A stretch of 64,000 bases of DNA from Mycolicibacterium lutetiense (GTDB lineage Bacteria; Actinomycetota; Actinomycetes; Mycobacteriales; Mycobacteriaceae), in contig NZ_JAGIOP010000002.1 in assembly GCF_017876775.1 (NCBI RefSeq), forward strand, positions 620,001 through 684,000. The letters run 5' to 3'. The notes beneath the pieces were generated by a model. That model made no database searches. It had not been told where the DNA came from and saw only the letters and a program-made list of their open reading frames with translations. The translations under genes were made by a program, and so were the position numbers. Positions 33,470 to 43,405 of this stretch are shown here, piece by piece; within the stretch, counting starts at the first letter, position 1; every line of letters begins with the position of its first letter.

Positions 33470-36400
33470 TCACGCTTTGGCGATCGCGACCCGTACCCCG
33501 TCCCCGATCGCCGAACCCTCCAGCACCATGGCGGTATCGACGAATTCGAAACTGGTGGCCAGGATTTCGCCGGCGATGAGATCTCGGTGGGCTCGCGCCC
33601 ACGGCTCGTACCGATCCGGAACCGAGATCTGCACGACGATGCGGTCTGACACCTCGAGGCCGGTTGACTTACGCAGTTCCTGCAGTTCGCGGATGCGATC
33701 CTTGGCCCAGCCCTCGGCCTCGAGTTCCTCGGTGACCGTGCCGTCGAGCACCACCAGGCCGGTACCGTCGGGCAGGGCCGCGGTCCATTCCGGTTCGGCC
33801 GCGACGAGTTTGGCGGTGTACTCCTCGGGTTGCAGCACCACCGGGCCGGCGGTCAGGGTGCCGTCGGGGTTGACGACGCCCTCCCCCGCCTTGACGGCCT
33901 TGATCGCGGCCTGCACATCCTTGCCGATCCGCGGGCCGGCCACGCGCGCGTTGACGGCCAGGTCGAACTTGCCGTAGGCGTCGATGTCGTCGGTCAACTC
34001 GACCGCCTTGACATTGAGCTCGTCGGCGATCAGATCCGCGAATGGGGCCAGGGCCGATGGGTTGTCCACCGCCACGGTCAGTTTCGGCAGCGGCAGTCGC
34101 ACCCGCAGCTTCTTGGCCTTGCGCAGCGAGGACGCCACCGAGCACACCTCGCGCACCTGGTCCATCGCGGCCACCAGGTCGGCGTCCTTGGGCAGCACAT
34201 CGGCTTCCGGCCAGTCGGTCAGATGCACCGAACGCTCACCGGTCAGGCCCCGCCACATCACCTCGGTGGCCAACGGCAGCAGGGGTGCCGCCAGCCTGCA
34301 GGCCACCTCGAGGACGGTGTGCAGGGTGTCGATGGCGTCGGTGTCCTCTTCCCAGAAGCGTGAACGTGACCGGCGCACATACCAGTTCGTCAATGCCTCG
34401 GTGAACTGCCGCAATTGGTCGCAGGCCCCGGAAATGTCGCACGTGTCCAACGAGACGGTGAGATCGTCACGCAACTGGGCCAGCTTGGCCAGGATGTAGC
34501 GGTCGAGGACATGGTCCGAGTCGGTCCGCCAAGCGCCCTTCGCCGGCGCGTACAGCGCCAGGAAGCTGTAGGCGTTCCACAACGGCAGCAGTACCTGCCG
34601 CACGCCTTCACGGATGCCCTGCTCGGTGACGATCAGGTTGCCGCCGCGCAGGATCGGGGATGCCATCAGGAACCAGCGCATGGCGTCGGAGCCGTCGCGG
34701 TCGAAGACCTCGCTTACATCGGGATAGTTGCGCAGCGACTTGCTCATCTTCGCACCGTCGTTGCCCAGCACGATCCCGTGTGCCACACAGGTTTTGAATG
34801 CCGGCTTGTCGAACAGCGCAGTGGACAACACATGCATGGTGTAGAACCAGCCGCGCGTCTGACCGATGTACTCGACGATGAAATCGCCGGGGAAATGGGC
34901 GTCTTCACCATTCTGTTTGCCGTCGACGCCCCCGCCCAGGAACCAGTCCGCGTTCTCGAACGGATAGTGCACCTGCGCGTACGGCATCGACCCGGAGTCG
35001 AACCACACGTCGAACACGTCCTCGATCCGGCGCATCGTGGACTTGCCGGTCGGATCATCCGGGTTGGGCCGGGTCAGCTCGTCGATGAACGGTCGGTGCA
35101 GATCGGTCGGCCGCACGCCGAAATCGCGCTCCAGCTCGTCGAGGCTGCCGTAGACGTCGATCCGCGGATAGGCCGGATCATCGGACTTCCACACCGGGAT
35201 GGGGCTGCCCCAGTATCGGTTTCGCGATACCGACCAGTCGCGCGCGTTGGACAGCCATTTGCCGAACTGCCCGTCCTTGACATGTTCGGGGTACCAGGTG
35301 ATCTGCTGGTTGAGCTCGACCATCCGGTCCCGGAAGTCGGTGACCTTGATGAACCACGACGACACCGCGCGGTAGATCAACGGGTTGCGGCACCGCCAGC
35401 AGTGCGGATAGGAGTGCTCGTAGGTTTCGTGCCGCAGCAGTACCGCGCCGTTGGCGCCGGCGGGCCCGTCACCGTTCTTGAGATCACGGATGATCTGCGA
35501 GTTCGCCTCGAACACATGCTGGCCCGCGTAATCGGGCACCGACGCGTCGAAGCGTCCCTTCGAGTCCACCGGTGTGACCGCGACGATGTCGGCGGCGTCG
35601 GCGGTGGCCTTGTCATCCTCACCGTAGGCGGGCGCCATGTGCACGATGCCCGTGCCGTCCTCGGTGCTGACGAAGTCAGCCCCGAGCACCTGGAACGAGT
35701 TGGGTGCGTCCATGAAGTAGGCGAACGGCGGCCGGTACCTGGTCCCGAGCAGATCCCGCCCGGCGTAACTGCCGAGAACCTCAGGTTCCTCACCGAGCTC
35801 ACGGGCGTACGCCCCGAGCCGGGCCTGTGCCAACACGTAGCGCCGCCCGTCGGGTCCGGCCACCTGCACGTAGGTGACATCCGGGTTGACGGCGACGGCC
35901 TGATTGGACGGCAAGGTCCACGGCGTGGTGGTCCAGATCAGCAGTCGGGCGCCCTTCAATGGGCCTTCGGTGACGGCGAAGCCCACCGTGAGCGCCGGAT
36001 CCTGGCGGCTCTGATAGACGTCGTCATCCATGCGGAGCTCATGGTTGGACAACGGGGTCTCGTCGTTCCAGCAGTACGGCAGGACGCGGTTGCCCTCGTA
36101 GGCCAGACCCTTGTCCCACAACCGCTTGAAGGCCCAGATCACCGACTCCATGAAGGTCGGGTCGAGGGTCTTGTAGTCGTTGTCGAAGTCCACCCAGCGG
36201 GCCTGCCGGGTGACGTAGGCACGCCATTCGTCGGTGTACTTCAGCACCGAGGCGCGGCACGCCGCATTGAACTTCTCGATGCCCATCTCTTCGATCTGGG
36301 CCTTGTCCGCGATACCGAGCTGGCGTTGCACCTCGAGTTCGGCGGGCAGACCGTGGGTGTCCCACCCGAACCGGCGCTCCACCTTGTAGCCGCGCATGGT

Positions 36401-36619
36401 GCGGTAGCGCGGCACGATGTCCTTGACGTAGCCGGTCAGCAGGTGGCCGTAGTGCGGCAGACCGTTGGCGAACGGCGGCCCGTCGTAGAAGACGTATTCC
36501 GCGGCATCCTCGCGGCGGTCCAGGCTGGCTCGGAAGGTGTCATCGGCGGCCCAGTAGTCGAGCACTTCAAGTTCCCGCTCCGGAAAATTCGGTGCGGCGG
36601 GCTTGGGATAGGCGCTCAC
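33470..36619 (-). CDS. ileS: Isoleucyl-tRNA synthetase, eukaryote-like type
   Basis: IleS charges tRNA-Ile and edits valine. The 1049-residue class Ia synthetase has the HIGH region as [15 protein letters not shown] near residue 55 and KMSKSLRN near 610, with the editing domain between. The [12 protein letters not shown] block and overall pattern are those of the eukaryote-like IleRS clade, known for low mupirocin sensitivity; that clade call is from memory. GTG 36619 has AGGAGACGAG upstream. The leader contains a T-box, so translation should rise when uncharged tRNA-Ile accumulates. Confidence 0.96.
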   Translation of the reverse strand: MSAYPKPAAPNFPERELEVLDYWAADDTFRASLDRREDAAEYVFYDGPPFANGLPHYGHLLTGYVKDIVPRYRTMRGYKVERRFGWDTHGLPAELEVQRQLGIADKAQIEEMGIEKFNAACRASVLKYTDEWRAYVTRQARWVDFDNDYKTLDPTFMESVIWAFKRLWDKGLAYEGNRVLPYCWNDETPLSNHELRMDDDVYQSRQDPALTVGFAVTEGPLKGARLLIWTTTPWTLPSNQAVAVNPDVTYVQVAGPDGRRYVLAQARLGAYARELGEEPEVLGSYAGRDLLGTRYRPPFAYFMDAPNSFQVLGADFVSTEDGTGIVHMAPAYGEDDKATADAADIVAVTPVDSKGRFDASVPDYAGQHVFEANSQIIRDLKNGDGPAGANGAVLLRHETYEHSYPHCWRCRNPLIYRAVSSWFIKVTDFRDRMVELNQQITWYPEHVKDGQFGKWLSNARDWSVSRNRYWGSPIPVWKSDDPAYPRIDVYGSLDELERDFGVRPTDLHRPFIDELTRPNPDDPTGKSTMRRIEDVFDVWFDSGSMPYAQVHYPFENADWFLGGGVDGKQNGEDAHFPGDFIVEYIGQTRGWFYTMHVLSTALFDKPAFKTCVAHGIVLGNDGAKMSKSLRNYPDVSEVFDRDGSDAMRWFLMASPILRGGNLIVTEQGIREGVRQVLLPLWNAYSFLALYAPAKGAWRTDSDHVLDRYILAKLAQLRDDLTVSLDTCDISGACDQLRQFTEALTNWYVRRSRSRFWEEDTDAIDTLHTVLEVACRLAAPLLPLATEVMWRGLTGERSVHLTDWPEADVLPKDADLVAAMDQVREVCSVASSLRKAKKLRVRLPLPKLTVAVDNPSALAPFADLIADELNVKAVELTDDIDAYGKFDLAVNARVAGPRIGKDVQAAIKAVKAGEGVVNPDGTLTAGPVVLQPEEYTAKLVAAEPEWTAALPDGTGLVVLDGTVTEELEAEGWAKDRIRELQELRKSTGLEVSDRIVVQISVPDRYEPWARAHRDLIAGEILATSFEFVDTAMVLEGSAIGDGVRVAIAKA

Positions 36620-36862
36620 GTCTCGTCTCCTGTGCCGGTGCCGAGTTCAACAGCTCAACACGCTCAAGGCACGGGGACGACGTCGCACGGGTGCGCAAGC
36701 GCCGCGGTACCACCCCGCTTGCGCGCTGCATCGCAGCGCGCCGCTCCACTTCAGGCGATCACGGGCCTACCCGTCCGGTTCTACTGGACTGCGGATCAAT
36801 GCGTTCGGATCCGGCAGCTGTTCTTCCGAAGGCTCCCCGGTGATGGCCGGATCAGCGCCGAT
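36620..36862 (-). ncRNA. T-box riboswitch in the ileS leader
   Basis: On the minus strand the invariant T-box core TGGTACCGCG (36712-36703) sits inside a stem whose arms GCGCAAGC and GCTTGCGC match perfectly. Just 5' is another perfect hairpin (GCGCGCTGC/GCAGCGCGC). The AGTAGAACCGGACGGGTAGGCCCG region upstream also fits actinobacterial T-box leaders. A candidate ATC specifier lies at 36796-36794. No T-run terminator follows, and the ileS Shine-Dalgarno is close, so control is probably translational, as reported for actinobacterial ileS. A -10 candidate TAGACT (36875-36870) places the RNA start near 36863. Confidence 0.88.
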
Positions 36863-36872
36863 GCGCCCAAGT

Positions 36873-37439
36873 CTAACCGGAGGTGACCTCGATCAGGGCC
36901 AGCGGGAACTGCTCGGCCAATTCGTGCACCGTGCAATGGTCGAACCCGCGACAGTCGAACCGCCAGTCCAGACGCATGGTGGTCGCGCTGTCGTGGGCGA
37001 TGTGCACGACGAGCGGATGGTCGCATTGGCCCGCGCGCGGGCCCTCGCCGTAGGCGAAGCCCAGGTCCGCCGACGGATGGTCACCGCTGTCCACATCCGG
37101 ACGTGCCGCGTCGAACAATTCGGGCCCGGACAGGCCACGATGCGAGACGCAGGAGACGCCGACGCGGCGATATCCGGTCCGCTCGGGACCACTCACGACG
37201 TCCACGATCAGCAGACCGTCACCGATCGTGCGGGCCACTGTCCGGCCCAATGCGGCCAACAGCAGCTCCTCGGCGGTGCAGCCCATCGCGATCTCGGCTT
37301 CACGCAGTTCTGCGGACAACACGTCGTCCAGCGAACTGGACACCGTTGCCATGTCCGCGGCAACGGGAGGTTCTGCCGTGCCGTAGTCGGCAATCCACGA
37401 ACTTGCGCCAGACGCGTAGGGCAGGACGGAAACAGACAT
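36873..37439 (-). CDS. Orphan protein resembling an NRPS condensation-domain C-lobe
   Basis: This 188-residue protein contains TAEELLLAALGRTVART near residue 54, followed by GDGLLIVDVVSGPERTG and later DHCTVHELAEQFPLALIE. The pattern recalls the C-terminal half of nonribosomal condensation domains, without the N-terminal half and its HHxxxDG motif. It could be a degenerate acyltransferase-related or binding protein; I am not certain. ATG 37439 lies 7 nt after TAACGT (37452-37447), a leaderless start. It sits between ileS and the divergent HTH gene at the edge of the lipid locus. Confidence 0.6.
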   Translation of the reverse strand: MSVSVLPYASGASSWIADYGTAEPPVAADMATVSSSLDDVLSAELREAEIAMGCTAEELLLAALGRTVARTIGDGLLIVDVVSGPERTGYRRVGVSCVSHRGLSGPELFDAARPDVDSGDHPSADLGFAYGEGPRAGQCDHPLVVHIAHDSATTMRLDWRFDCRGFDHCTVHELAEQFPLALIEVTSG

Positions 37440-37446
37440 ATATGTA

Positions 37447-37569
37447 ACGTTAGCCAGCCAGTCCCAAAAATGGGAGAGCTGTGCCAAAAGTCTGACATCG
37501 TTGTCAATAATGCGATGGCCGGCTTTGCTGCGGTTCGCTGTGACCAGGCTTGGGTCTGGGGTCTATGGT
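37447..37569. promoter_or_regulatory. Divergent promoter region with two small palindromes
   Basis: TAACGT (37452-37447, minus) and TATGGT (37564-37569, plus) are -10 boxes of the flanking leaderless genes. Between them lie TCCCA/TGGGA (37462-37466 and 37471-37475) and TGACA/TGTCA (37493-37497 and 37502-37506), each with a 4-nt spacer. They may bind the HTH protein encoded next; this is inference. Confidence 0.5.
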
Positions 37570-37575
37570 GTTCTG

Positions 37576-37953
37576 ATGCCGCGCACCGACGAGAACGGCA
37601 GGCAACTCAAGGCCCTGCTCGACTATCTGCTGGACGGCGAGGTCGACGCCAAGGCCGTGTACAGCGCGCTGGGCGTATCCAGCAGCACGTATTACCGGCG
37701 GGTGAAAGAAGCCGACTATCCGAATGCCGAGGAATTGCGGCAGGTGGCCGACCGTTTCCGCCTCAGCTACCCCGACCTGCAGATCCGGTTCGGGCTGATG
37801 AGCCGCCAAGAGGTGTGGCACTACGTGGAATCGGCCCAGGTCGCCGTGGCCCCGGTGGCTCCCGCGGACACGGCCACCCGTGTCCGGTCGGCCGTCCACC
37901 GGACCGGCAGGCTCGCCGAACTGACCCCACGATCCGACGCTCCCCCGCTGTAA
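37576..37953 (+). CDS. HTH DNA-binding protein, possible repressor
   Basis: The 125-residue protein has an HTH-like segment (VYSALGVSSSTYYRRVKEAD, about residues 26-45) followed by helices (ELRQVADRF, YPDLQIRFGLM) and a flexible C-terminus. The pattern recalls small immunity-type or XRE-like repressors of actinobacteria; I do not assign a family. The ATG follows TATGGT by 6 nt. It is 21 nt upstream of a 7-TM gene, so the two probably form one transcript. Targets are unknown; the palindromes upstream are candidates. Confidence 0.7.
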   Translation: MPRTDENGRQLKALLDYLLDGEVDAKAVYSALGVSSSTYYRRVKEADYPNAEELRQVADRFRLSYPDLQIRFGLMSRQEVWHYVESAQVAVAPVAPADTATRVRSAVHRTGRLAELTPRSDAPPL

Positions 37954-37974
37954 CTCCGTCCGAGGCAAAGTCTT

Positions 37975-38709
37975 ATGTCCGTCGCCATTCTCATCCTGAT
38001 CACACTGGCCTGCATCCTGTGGAGCCTGTGGATCAGGAGGGTCACCTGGTCGTGCCGGTGGGAGGTGGCCGCCACCCTGAACATCGCGCTACAGGGCCTG
38101 GCCGTGCTGCTGATGTCGCCCTGGGCCTCGGCGACGATCGGGCAGGTGCTGTACGACCTGACGGGAAAGTGGAACGTCGAGGACTACCTGGGCCACGACG
38201 CCTACATCGTGGCGGCATCGGCCATCGTCTACAACTCCCTGGGCCGACTCCAGGACGACAGCGCGATGCAGCGCACGTTCAAGCAGTACATCGAGCGTCC
38301 GGCCACGATCTGCATCCCGGTCCTGCTGGCCACCTTCTCGATGGGAAATGGTGCTTCGGTGTACCGGGCGGACTTCTTCCAGGTACCCACGGACTTCTGG
38401 CTCAGCGTGTACTGGATTCTCCTGTGCGGCACCTTGATCTATCTGCTGGGCTACGGGGCCCGTGCCATGCTGATCCTGCGCAAGGATCCGAGGTCTCGCC
38501 GGATCGCCAACATCTACCTGTTCGCCTCGATCAGCGGCGTGCTCGCGTGCGCGACCCGAATCGTCACATCGCTGGTACCGGCGCTGCAACCCATCGAGAA
38601 TGGCCGACTGGTGTGGATCTTCGCCTGTAGCTGCGGTGCGATCTTCGCACTCGCCTCCGCGCATTCCTGGCGGATCAAGACGCGGTGGCTGGCCCCGAGC
38701 AATCAGTGA
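37975..38709 (+). CDS. Seven-helix membrane protein of unknown function
   Basis: The 244-residue protein has about seven hydrophobic segments, starting with VAILILITLACILWSLWI at the N-terminus and ending with VWIFACSCGAIFALASAHSW. Short polar loops separate them and no enzymatic motif is evident. It follows the HTH gene closely and precedes mmpL. A weak GAGG lies 9 nt before the ATG. A sensor or anti-regulator partner for the HTH protein is conceivable but only a guess. Confidence 0.75.
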   Translation: MSVAILILITLACILWSLWIRRVTWSCRWEVAATLNIALQGLAVLLMSPWASATIGQVLYDLTGKWNVEDYLGHDAYIVAASAIVYNSLGRLQDDSAMQRTFKQYIERPATICIPVLLATFSMGNGASVYRADFFQVPTDFWLSVYWILLCGTLIYLLGYGARAMLILRKDPRSRRIANIYLFASISGVLACATRIVTSLVPALQPIENGRLVWIFACSCGAIFALASAHSWRIKTRWLAPSNQ

Positions 38710-38872
38710 GGCCAGCCCTCCGACCTGCGGGTACGGCAGGGCTGCCGCCCACACCCGAGCACCACATACACTGGCCGCACTGAAGCCATCGGCTCGTCGT
38801 ACGACAGACGGTGAGCGAACGCGTGCGAGGTGCGCAGAAGTAAGGAAGTGCAGGATCAGTAAGGCAGCCCAG

Positions 38873-41800
38873 TTGTTGCGGCGCCTCCATGGCAGCGCAG
38901 ACGGCACCGAGAACCGTGCCTTTGTACGGCTGGGTGCTATCGCCGTCCGGTGGCCCTGGCTGGTGATCGTGTTCTGGGTCGTCCTCGCGGCCGGACTGCC
39001 GCCGATGTTCCCGTCACTGACCGAGCTAGCCCAGAAAACACCGCCGGCAATGCTGCCGGCGGACGCCCCCGGGTCGGTCGCCGCGAAACAAATGTCCCAG
39101 GCGTTTCACGAATCGGGCTCGGACAACATCCTCCTGGTCGTTCTCAGCGACGAAAACGGCCTGGATGGCGCCGACGAAGCTGTCTACCGCGGCCTCGTCG
39201 ACAAATTACGGGCCGATACCGCGAGCGTCGTGACCCTGCAGGATTTCGTCACCACACCGCCCCTGCGGGAGGTGATGACGAGTCAGGACGGTAAGGCCTG
39301 GTTGTTGCCGGTCAGTCTGACCGGCGAACTGGGCTCGCCGCAGTCCTACACCGCGACGTCGAACGTCGTCCGGACTGTCAAGGACACCGTGGGCGGGTCC
39401 GGTGTCACCGCACACGTCACCGGCCCGGCGGCGACGCTTGCCGACCTCGCCGAAGTGGGCGAACGCGACCGATTGCACATCGAAATCGCGACCGTGGGCA
39501 TGCTTCTGGCGATCCTGTTGATCATCTATCGCAATCCGCTCACGATGATCTTCCCGCTACTGACCATCGGGGTGTCGCTGGTGACGGCGCAGGGGGTGGT
39601 AGCCGCGTTGGGCAGCCTCGGCCTGAGCATCTCCGCCCAGACCATCGTATTTCTCACCGCGATGCTGGCGGGCACCGGAACCGACTACGCCGTCTTCCTG
39701 ATCAGCAGGTATCACGACTTTCTGCGGCTGGGGCAGACGTCTGACGACGCCGTCAAGAGCGCGTTGAACTCGATCGGCCCGGTGATCGTCGCGTCAGCAG
39801 CCACCGTTGCCGTCACATTCCTCGGGATGGTCTTCACCAAGCTGACAATCTTCTCGTCCGTCGGAGTGGCACTCGCCGTCGCCATCGCCATCGGCTGTCT
39901 TGCCGCCATGACGTTCCTGCCGGCTGTTCTCACCCTGGCGGGCCGTCGGGGATGGATCGCGCCACGCCGCAGTCTCACCGACACCCTGTGGCGGCGTTCG
40001 GGTGTGCGCATCGTGCGTAACCCAAAGCGCAACCTGATCGCCAGCATGATGCTGCTGGTGATACTCGCCGGTTGTGCGAGCCTGGCGACGTACAACTACG
40101 ACGACCGCAAGGCTCTTCCCGGCTCGGTCGAGAGCCTGCAGGGGTATGACGCGATAGCCGCACATTTCCCGGTGAATTCGAGCCTGCCCCAATATCTCCT
40201 GGTCGAATCCCCTCATGACCTTCGGGGCCCTGAGGAACTCGCCGACCTCGAACAGATGGCCCACCGAATCAGCCAGCTGCCCAATATCGAAGCGGTCCGG
40301 GGTATCACCCGCCCGACCGGAGAATCATTGGAGCAGGCCAGGCTGTCGTTCCAGGCGGGCGAGGTCGGCACGAAACTCGACGATGCGTCGTCGCTGGTCT
40401 CCGAGCGCGGTGGCGATATGGACAAACTCGCCAACGGCGCCGACCAGATGGCCGACGTACTCGGCGGGGTACGGGGTCAACTTGGCCAGGCAGCGGTCAC
40501 CGTCAGCGGACTGATCGACGCGCTGTCCTCGATGCAGAAGCAGTTCGGCGGTGGCCAGGCGCTCAACCAGTTCGACAGTGCCGCCAAACTCGTGGTCGCT
40601 ATGCGGTCACTCGGCGACTCGATCGGAGTGACCCTCGACGATGCGGCCGACTCCGTCCAGCGGGCCCGTCCGGTACTGATCGCACTCAATGCCAGCCCGA
40701 TCTGCGATGGGGACTCCTCCTGTCGCGACTCCCGCGGTCAACTGCAACGCCTGGTCGACGCCGGTGACAACGGCAGCCTGGCAGGTATTGCCCAGTTGGC
40801 CAGGCAACTGAAGGCGACCGAGGGAAACCAGACCCTGGGTTCGACAACCGATAATCTCCGGAGTGCATTCGACACCGCCACAAAGGCATTGAATTCGGCG
40901 GGCCTGGACGACCCGTCCAGTATGCGGCAGCAGATGGCGACGCTTCGGCAGCACGCGGACTCTCTCGCCGATGCCAGCCGCCAGCTGGCCGACGGCGTGA
41001 CGCTCCTGGTCAACGAGACCAAGAAGATGGGCGGCGGTCTGGGCGATGCATCGGCATTCCTGCTCGCGATGAAGAACGAGGCCTCGACGCCGTCCATGTC
41101 CGGGTTCTATGTGCCCCCACAGTTCTTGGCTACCGATGACTTCAAAAAGGCTGCGGAGCTGTTCTTTTCCTCAGACGGCCACACGGTGCGCTACATGATC
41201 CAGACCAAACTCAACCCGTTCGGCACCGATGCGATGGATCAGATCAACGCGATCCTCGATGTAGCTCACGACGCACAACCCAACACCACGCTTGCCGATG
41301 CGAAGATCTCGATGACGGGCTACTCGGTCTCACTTCGCGACACCCGCGCGTACTACAACGCCGACATCAGGTTCATCATCCTGGTGACCGTTGCCGTGGT
41401 GTTCCTGATCCTGGTCGTATTGCTGCGCGCAATCGTGGCACCGCTGTATCTGATTGCCTCCGTGGTGATTTCGTACATGTCAGCGCTCGGTATCGGCGTG
41501 TTGCTGTTCCAATTCGCGCTGGGGCAGGAGTTGCACTGGAGCGTGCCGGGACTCACCTTCATCATCCTGGTTGCGGTCGGTGCCGACTACAACCTGCTGC
41601 TGATCTCCCGGATCCGCGAGGAATCGCCGCACGGCTTACGGACCGCCGTCATTCGTACGGTCGGCGCAACCGGCGGGGTGATCACCGCTGCGGGCCTGAT
41701 CTTTGCCGCATCCATGTTCGGAATGCTGTTCGCCAGCATCAGCACTCTGGTGCAGGCCGGCTTCATCATCGGCGTGGGAATTCTGCTCGACACGTTCCTG

Positions 41801-41947
41801 GTGCGTACCACCACAGTCCCTGCCATGGCCGTCCTGGTGGGCAAGTTCAACTGGTGGCCGTCGCGGTGGCAACCGGAAAAGAAGGCACCGCCGAGGAAAA
41901 TCGAAACTGCCGGGCCCGAGCCAGAGTTGGCGACCGCCGCGGATTGA
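38873..41947 (+). CDS. MmpL-family RND lipid transporter
   Basis: MmpL proteins export envelope lipids. About 1024 residues show two RND halves, each with a TM1-like helix, a porter domain and a TM bundle. The paired Asp-Tyr motifs of the proton relay are GTGTDYAVFL near residue 271 and VGADYNLLL near 904. A long coiled-coil-like insertion (about 440-760) is typical of MmpL4/8/10/12-type members. The frame has no ATG or GTG near the expected N-terminus, so I list TTG 38873 with AAGG 9 nt upstream; the start is uncertain. TACACT (38767-38772) may be the -10 box. Neighbours suggest a lipooligosaccharide or acyltrehalose cargo. Confidence 0.9.
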   Translation: MLRRLHGSADGTENRAFVRLGAIAVRWPWLVIVFWVVLAAGLPPMFPSLTELAQKTPPAMLPADAPGSVAAKQMSQAFHESGSDNILLVVLSDENGLDGADEAVYRGLVDKLRADTASVVTLQDFVTTPPLREVMTSQDGKAWLLPVSLTGELGSPQSYTATSNVVRTVKDTVGGSGVTAHVTGPAATLADLAEVGERDRLHIEIATVGMLLAILLIIYRNPLTMIFPLLTIGVSLVTAQGVVAALGSLGLSISAQTIVFLTAMLAGTGTDYAVFLISRYHDFLRLGQTSDDAVKSALNSIGPVIVASAATVAVTFLGMVFTKLTIFSSVGVALAVAIAIGCLAAMTFLPAVLTLAGRRGWIAPRRSLTDTLWRRSGVRIVRNPKRNLIASMMLLVILAGCASLATYNYDDRKALPGSVESLQGYDAIAAHFPVNSSLPQYLLVESPHDLRGPEELADLEQMAHRISQLPNIEAVRGITRPTGESLEQARLSFQAGEVGTKLDDASSLVSERGGDMDKLANGADQMADVLGGVRGQLGQAAVTVSGLIDALSSMQKQFGGGQALNQFDSAAKLVVAMRSLGDSIGVTLDDAADSVQRARPVLIALNASPICDGDSSCRDSRGQLQRLVDAGDNGSLAGIAQLARQLKATEGNQTLGSTTDNLRSAFDTATKALNSAGLDDPSSMRQQMATLRQHADSLADASRQLADGVTLLVNETKKMGGGLGDASAFLLAMKNEASTPSMSGFYVPPQFLATDDFKKAAELFFSSDGHTVRYMIQTKLNPFGTDAMDQINAILDVAHDAQPNTTLADAKISMTGYSVSLRDTRAYYNADIRFIILVTVAVVFLILVVLLRAIVAPLYLIASVVISYMSALGIGVLLFQFALGQELHWSVPGLTFIILVAVGADYNLLLISRIREESPHGLRTAVIRTVGATGGVITAAGLIFAASMFGMLFASISTLVQAGFIIGVGILLDTFLVRTTTVPAMAVLVGKFNWWPSRWQPEKKAPPRKIETAGPEPELATAAD

Positions 41948-41959
41948 CGCCCGACGACA

Positions 41960-43348
41960 TCAGTCGACGTTCCCGGGCAGGTCGAAGTCGGCAAGCGTGT
42001 GCCTCACCGCTTCGGACAGTTCTGCGCGCGTATTGGGCTCGCCGGCGGTCCAGCCCGACACGGTGAGGAATATCCGCTCCTGACCGCGGCCCGAAGCCAG
42101 GTAGAGCCATCCACCCATGCTTTCCAGCGCGCCCGGTGTGATGCCCGGTTCGACGAGTCGGAAGGACACGTCGTCGGCGTCGGTGCCGTCCGGCCGGTTC
42201 AGCGCCGGGGGCAACTCGCCGAGGTTTGAACACCCGATCGGGCTGCCGACTTTCAGGACCATCCGTTCCAGTCGGCGCACCAGGAACTTCGGCACATACG
42301 GGGTGATCGGCAACGGCGCCAGGTTGGCGTCCGCAGCGGCGCCCAACTCGCTCAGCACCCGCTTGAGTTCGCCACGTATCTCGGTCAGGTCGGTGTTGGC
42401 CTTGGCCGGGTCGACGATCGCGGTGACCGTGTTCAGTGCGTTGCCACGGGTATCGCCCGCGGTGCGATCGCTGACCGGGAACGACAGCATGGCCCGCCCA
42501 TCGGCATCGACTCGGCCGAGCAGTTGTCCGAGCCGGGCGGCGAATCCGGCGAACAATGAATTACTTGTTCCGCCAAGGCTTTCTACACGTCTATCCCAGT
42601 CATTCAGGTCGATGTAGGCCGTGACCGTCGGTGGGATCACCGGGTCCAGGGAGCCTGGCCGGATCACCGGTGCGGCCGACTTGGACGATGCCGCCAGGTC
42701 CTCACTCTGCTCGCGAGCGACCCGCACCGTCGCGAGCACCGCTCGCCCCACCTCGGGTAATCCACGGAATGCCAGCCGCGCGTCCCGCAGCAAAGCCTGC
42801 CGCCGGGTGACCGATCCCGGCGGCGGGTAACCCAGGTCACGGCGGATTCCCTCGGCGGCGTCGGCGATCGTGAGGGTCAGGCCCAACGCATCGGCTATCG
42901 AGTGCGACACCACCAGGCTGACGGCGGCACCGCCTTCTGCCAGCGGCACCACACCGAGGTGCCAGGCGGGCCCGTGCTCGGGATCGATGGGGATCACGAT
43001 GCGTTCGTCGGCCCACGTGCTGACCTCCGCACGCGGGCGTTCTGCCGCCGCTACGGCGATGTCGGCGGGACCGGCCGATGAAATCCAACGGTGCCGTCCG
43101 AATGGGAGCGGGGACCGCTCGATGCGGCGCCCCAGTAGCCCGGAGCCGAGGTTGCGGTGGAACCTGCGCAACCCCGCAATGTCGACCTCGCCCGAGTAGA
43201 TCCAGGTGAATTGCATGATCGGCGCACGACCTAGCGCCCGCAATCCCAGAAATGACGCCTGATCCATATACGCGAGCGTGTTGTCCACGTCGGCATGGTA
43301 GATCGTCACACCCCGAGCGGTGGCACCCACCGGCCCGGGTGATCCCAT
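41960..43348 (-). CDS. PapA/condensation-like acyltransferase
   Basis: The 462-residue protein belongs to the condensation/BAHD-like acyltransferase group. The active-site HxxxD appears as VSHSIADALG near residue 150, and IGCSNLGELP lies in the C-terminal half. Such proteins acylate glycolipids or wax-type acceptors, and PapA relatives use PKS- or FAAL-derived acyl chains. ATG 43348 is preferred; the ORF runs upstream but would overlap the divergent Sap/GAP gene. CCGGAC/GTCCGG (43351-43363) forms a 13-bp palindrome just before the start. Confidence 0.8.
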   Translation of the reverse strand: MGSPGPVGATARGVTIYHADVDNTLAYMDQASFLGLRALGRAPIMQFTWIYSGEVDIAGLRRFHRNLGSGLLGRRIERSPLPFGRHRWISSAGPADIAVAAAERPRAEVSTWADERIVIPIDPEHGPAWHLGVVPLAEGGAAVSLVVSHSIADALGLTLTIADAAEGIRRDLGYPPPGSVTRRQALLRDARLAFRGLPEVGRAVLATVRVAREQSEDLAASSKSAAPVIRPGSLDPVIPPTVTAYIDLNDWDRRVESLGGTSNSLFAGFAARLGQLLGRVDADGRAMLSFPVSDRTAGDTRGNALNTVTAIVDPAKANTDLTEIRGELKRVLSELGAAADANLAPLPITPYVPKFLVRRLERMVLKVGSPIGCSNLGELPPALNRPDGTDADDVSFRLVEPGITPGALESMGGWLYLASGRGQERIFLTVSGWTAGEPNTRAELSEAVRHTLADFDLPGNVD

Positions 43349-43405
43349 CGCCGGACGGTCCGGAGCCAGGCAACCTTTCAGGGCTTTCGCGTAAGGTCCG
43401 TTCGT

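Noticed and set aside
34415..36886. 823-codon open frame antisense to ileS, also covering the T-box
   Set aside because: Shadow frame; the opposite strand has clear class Ia synthetase motifs and the T-box core.
43351..43363. CCGGACGGTCCGG palindrome before the PapA-like gene as an operator
   Set aside because: Short GC-only dyads are frequent in this base composition; no regulator is encoded nearby.
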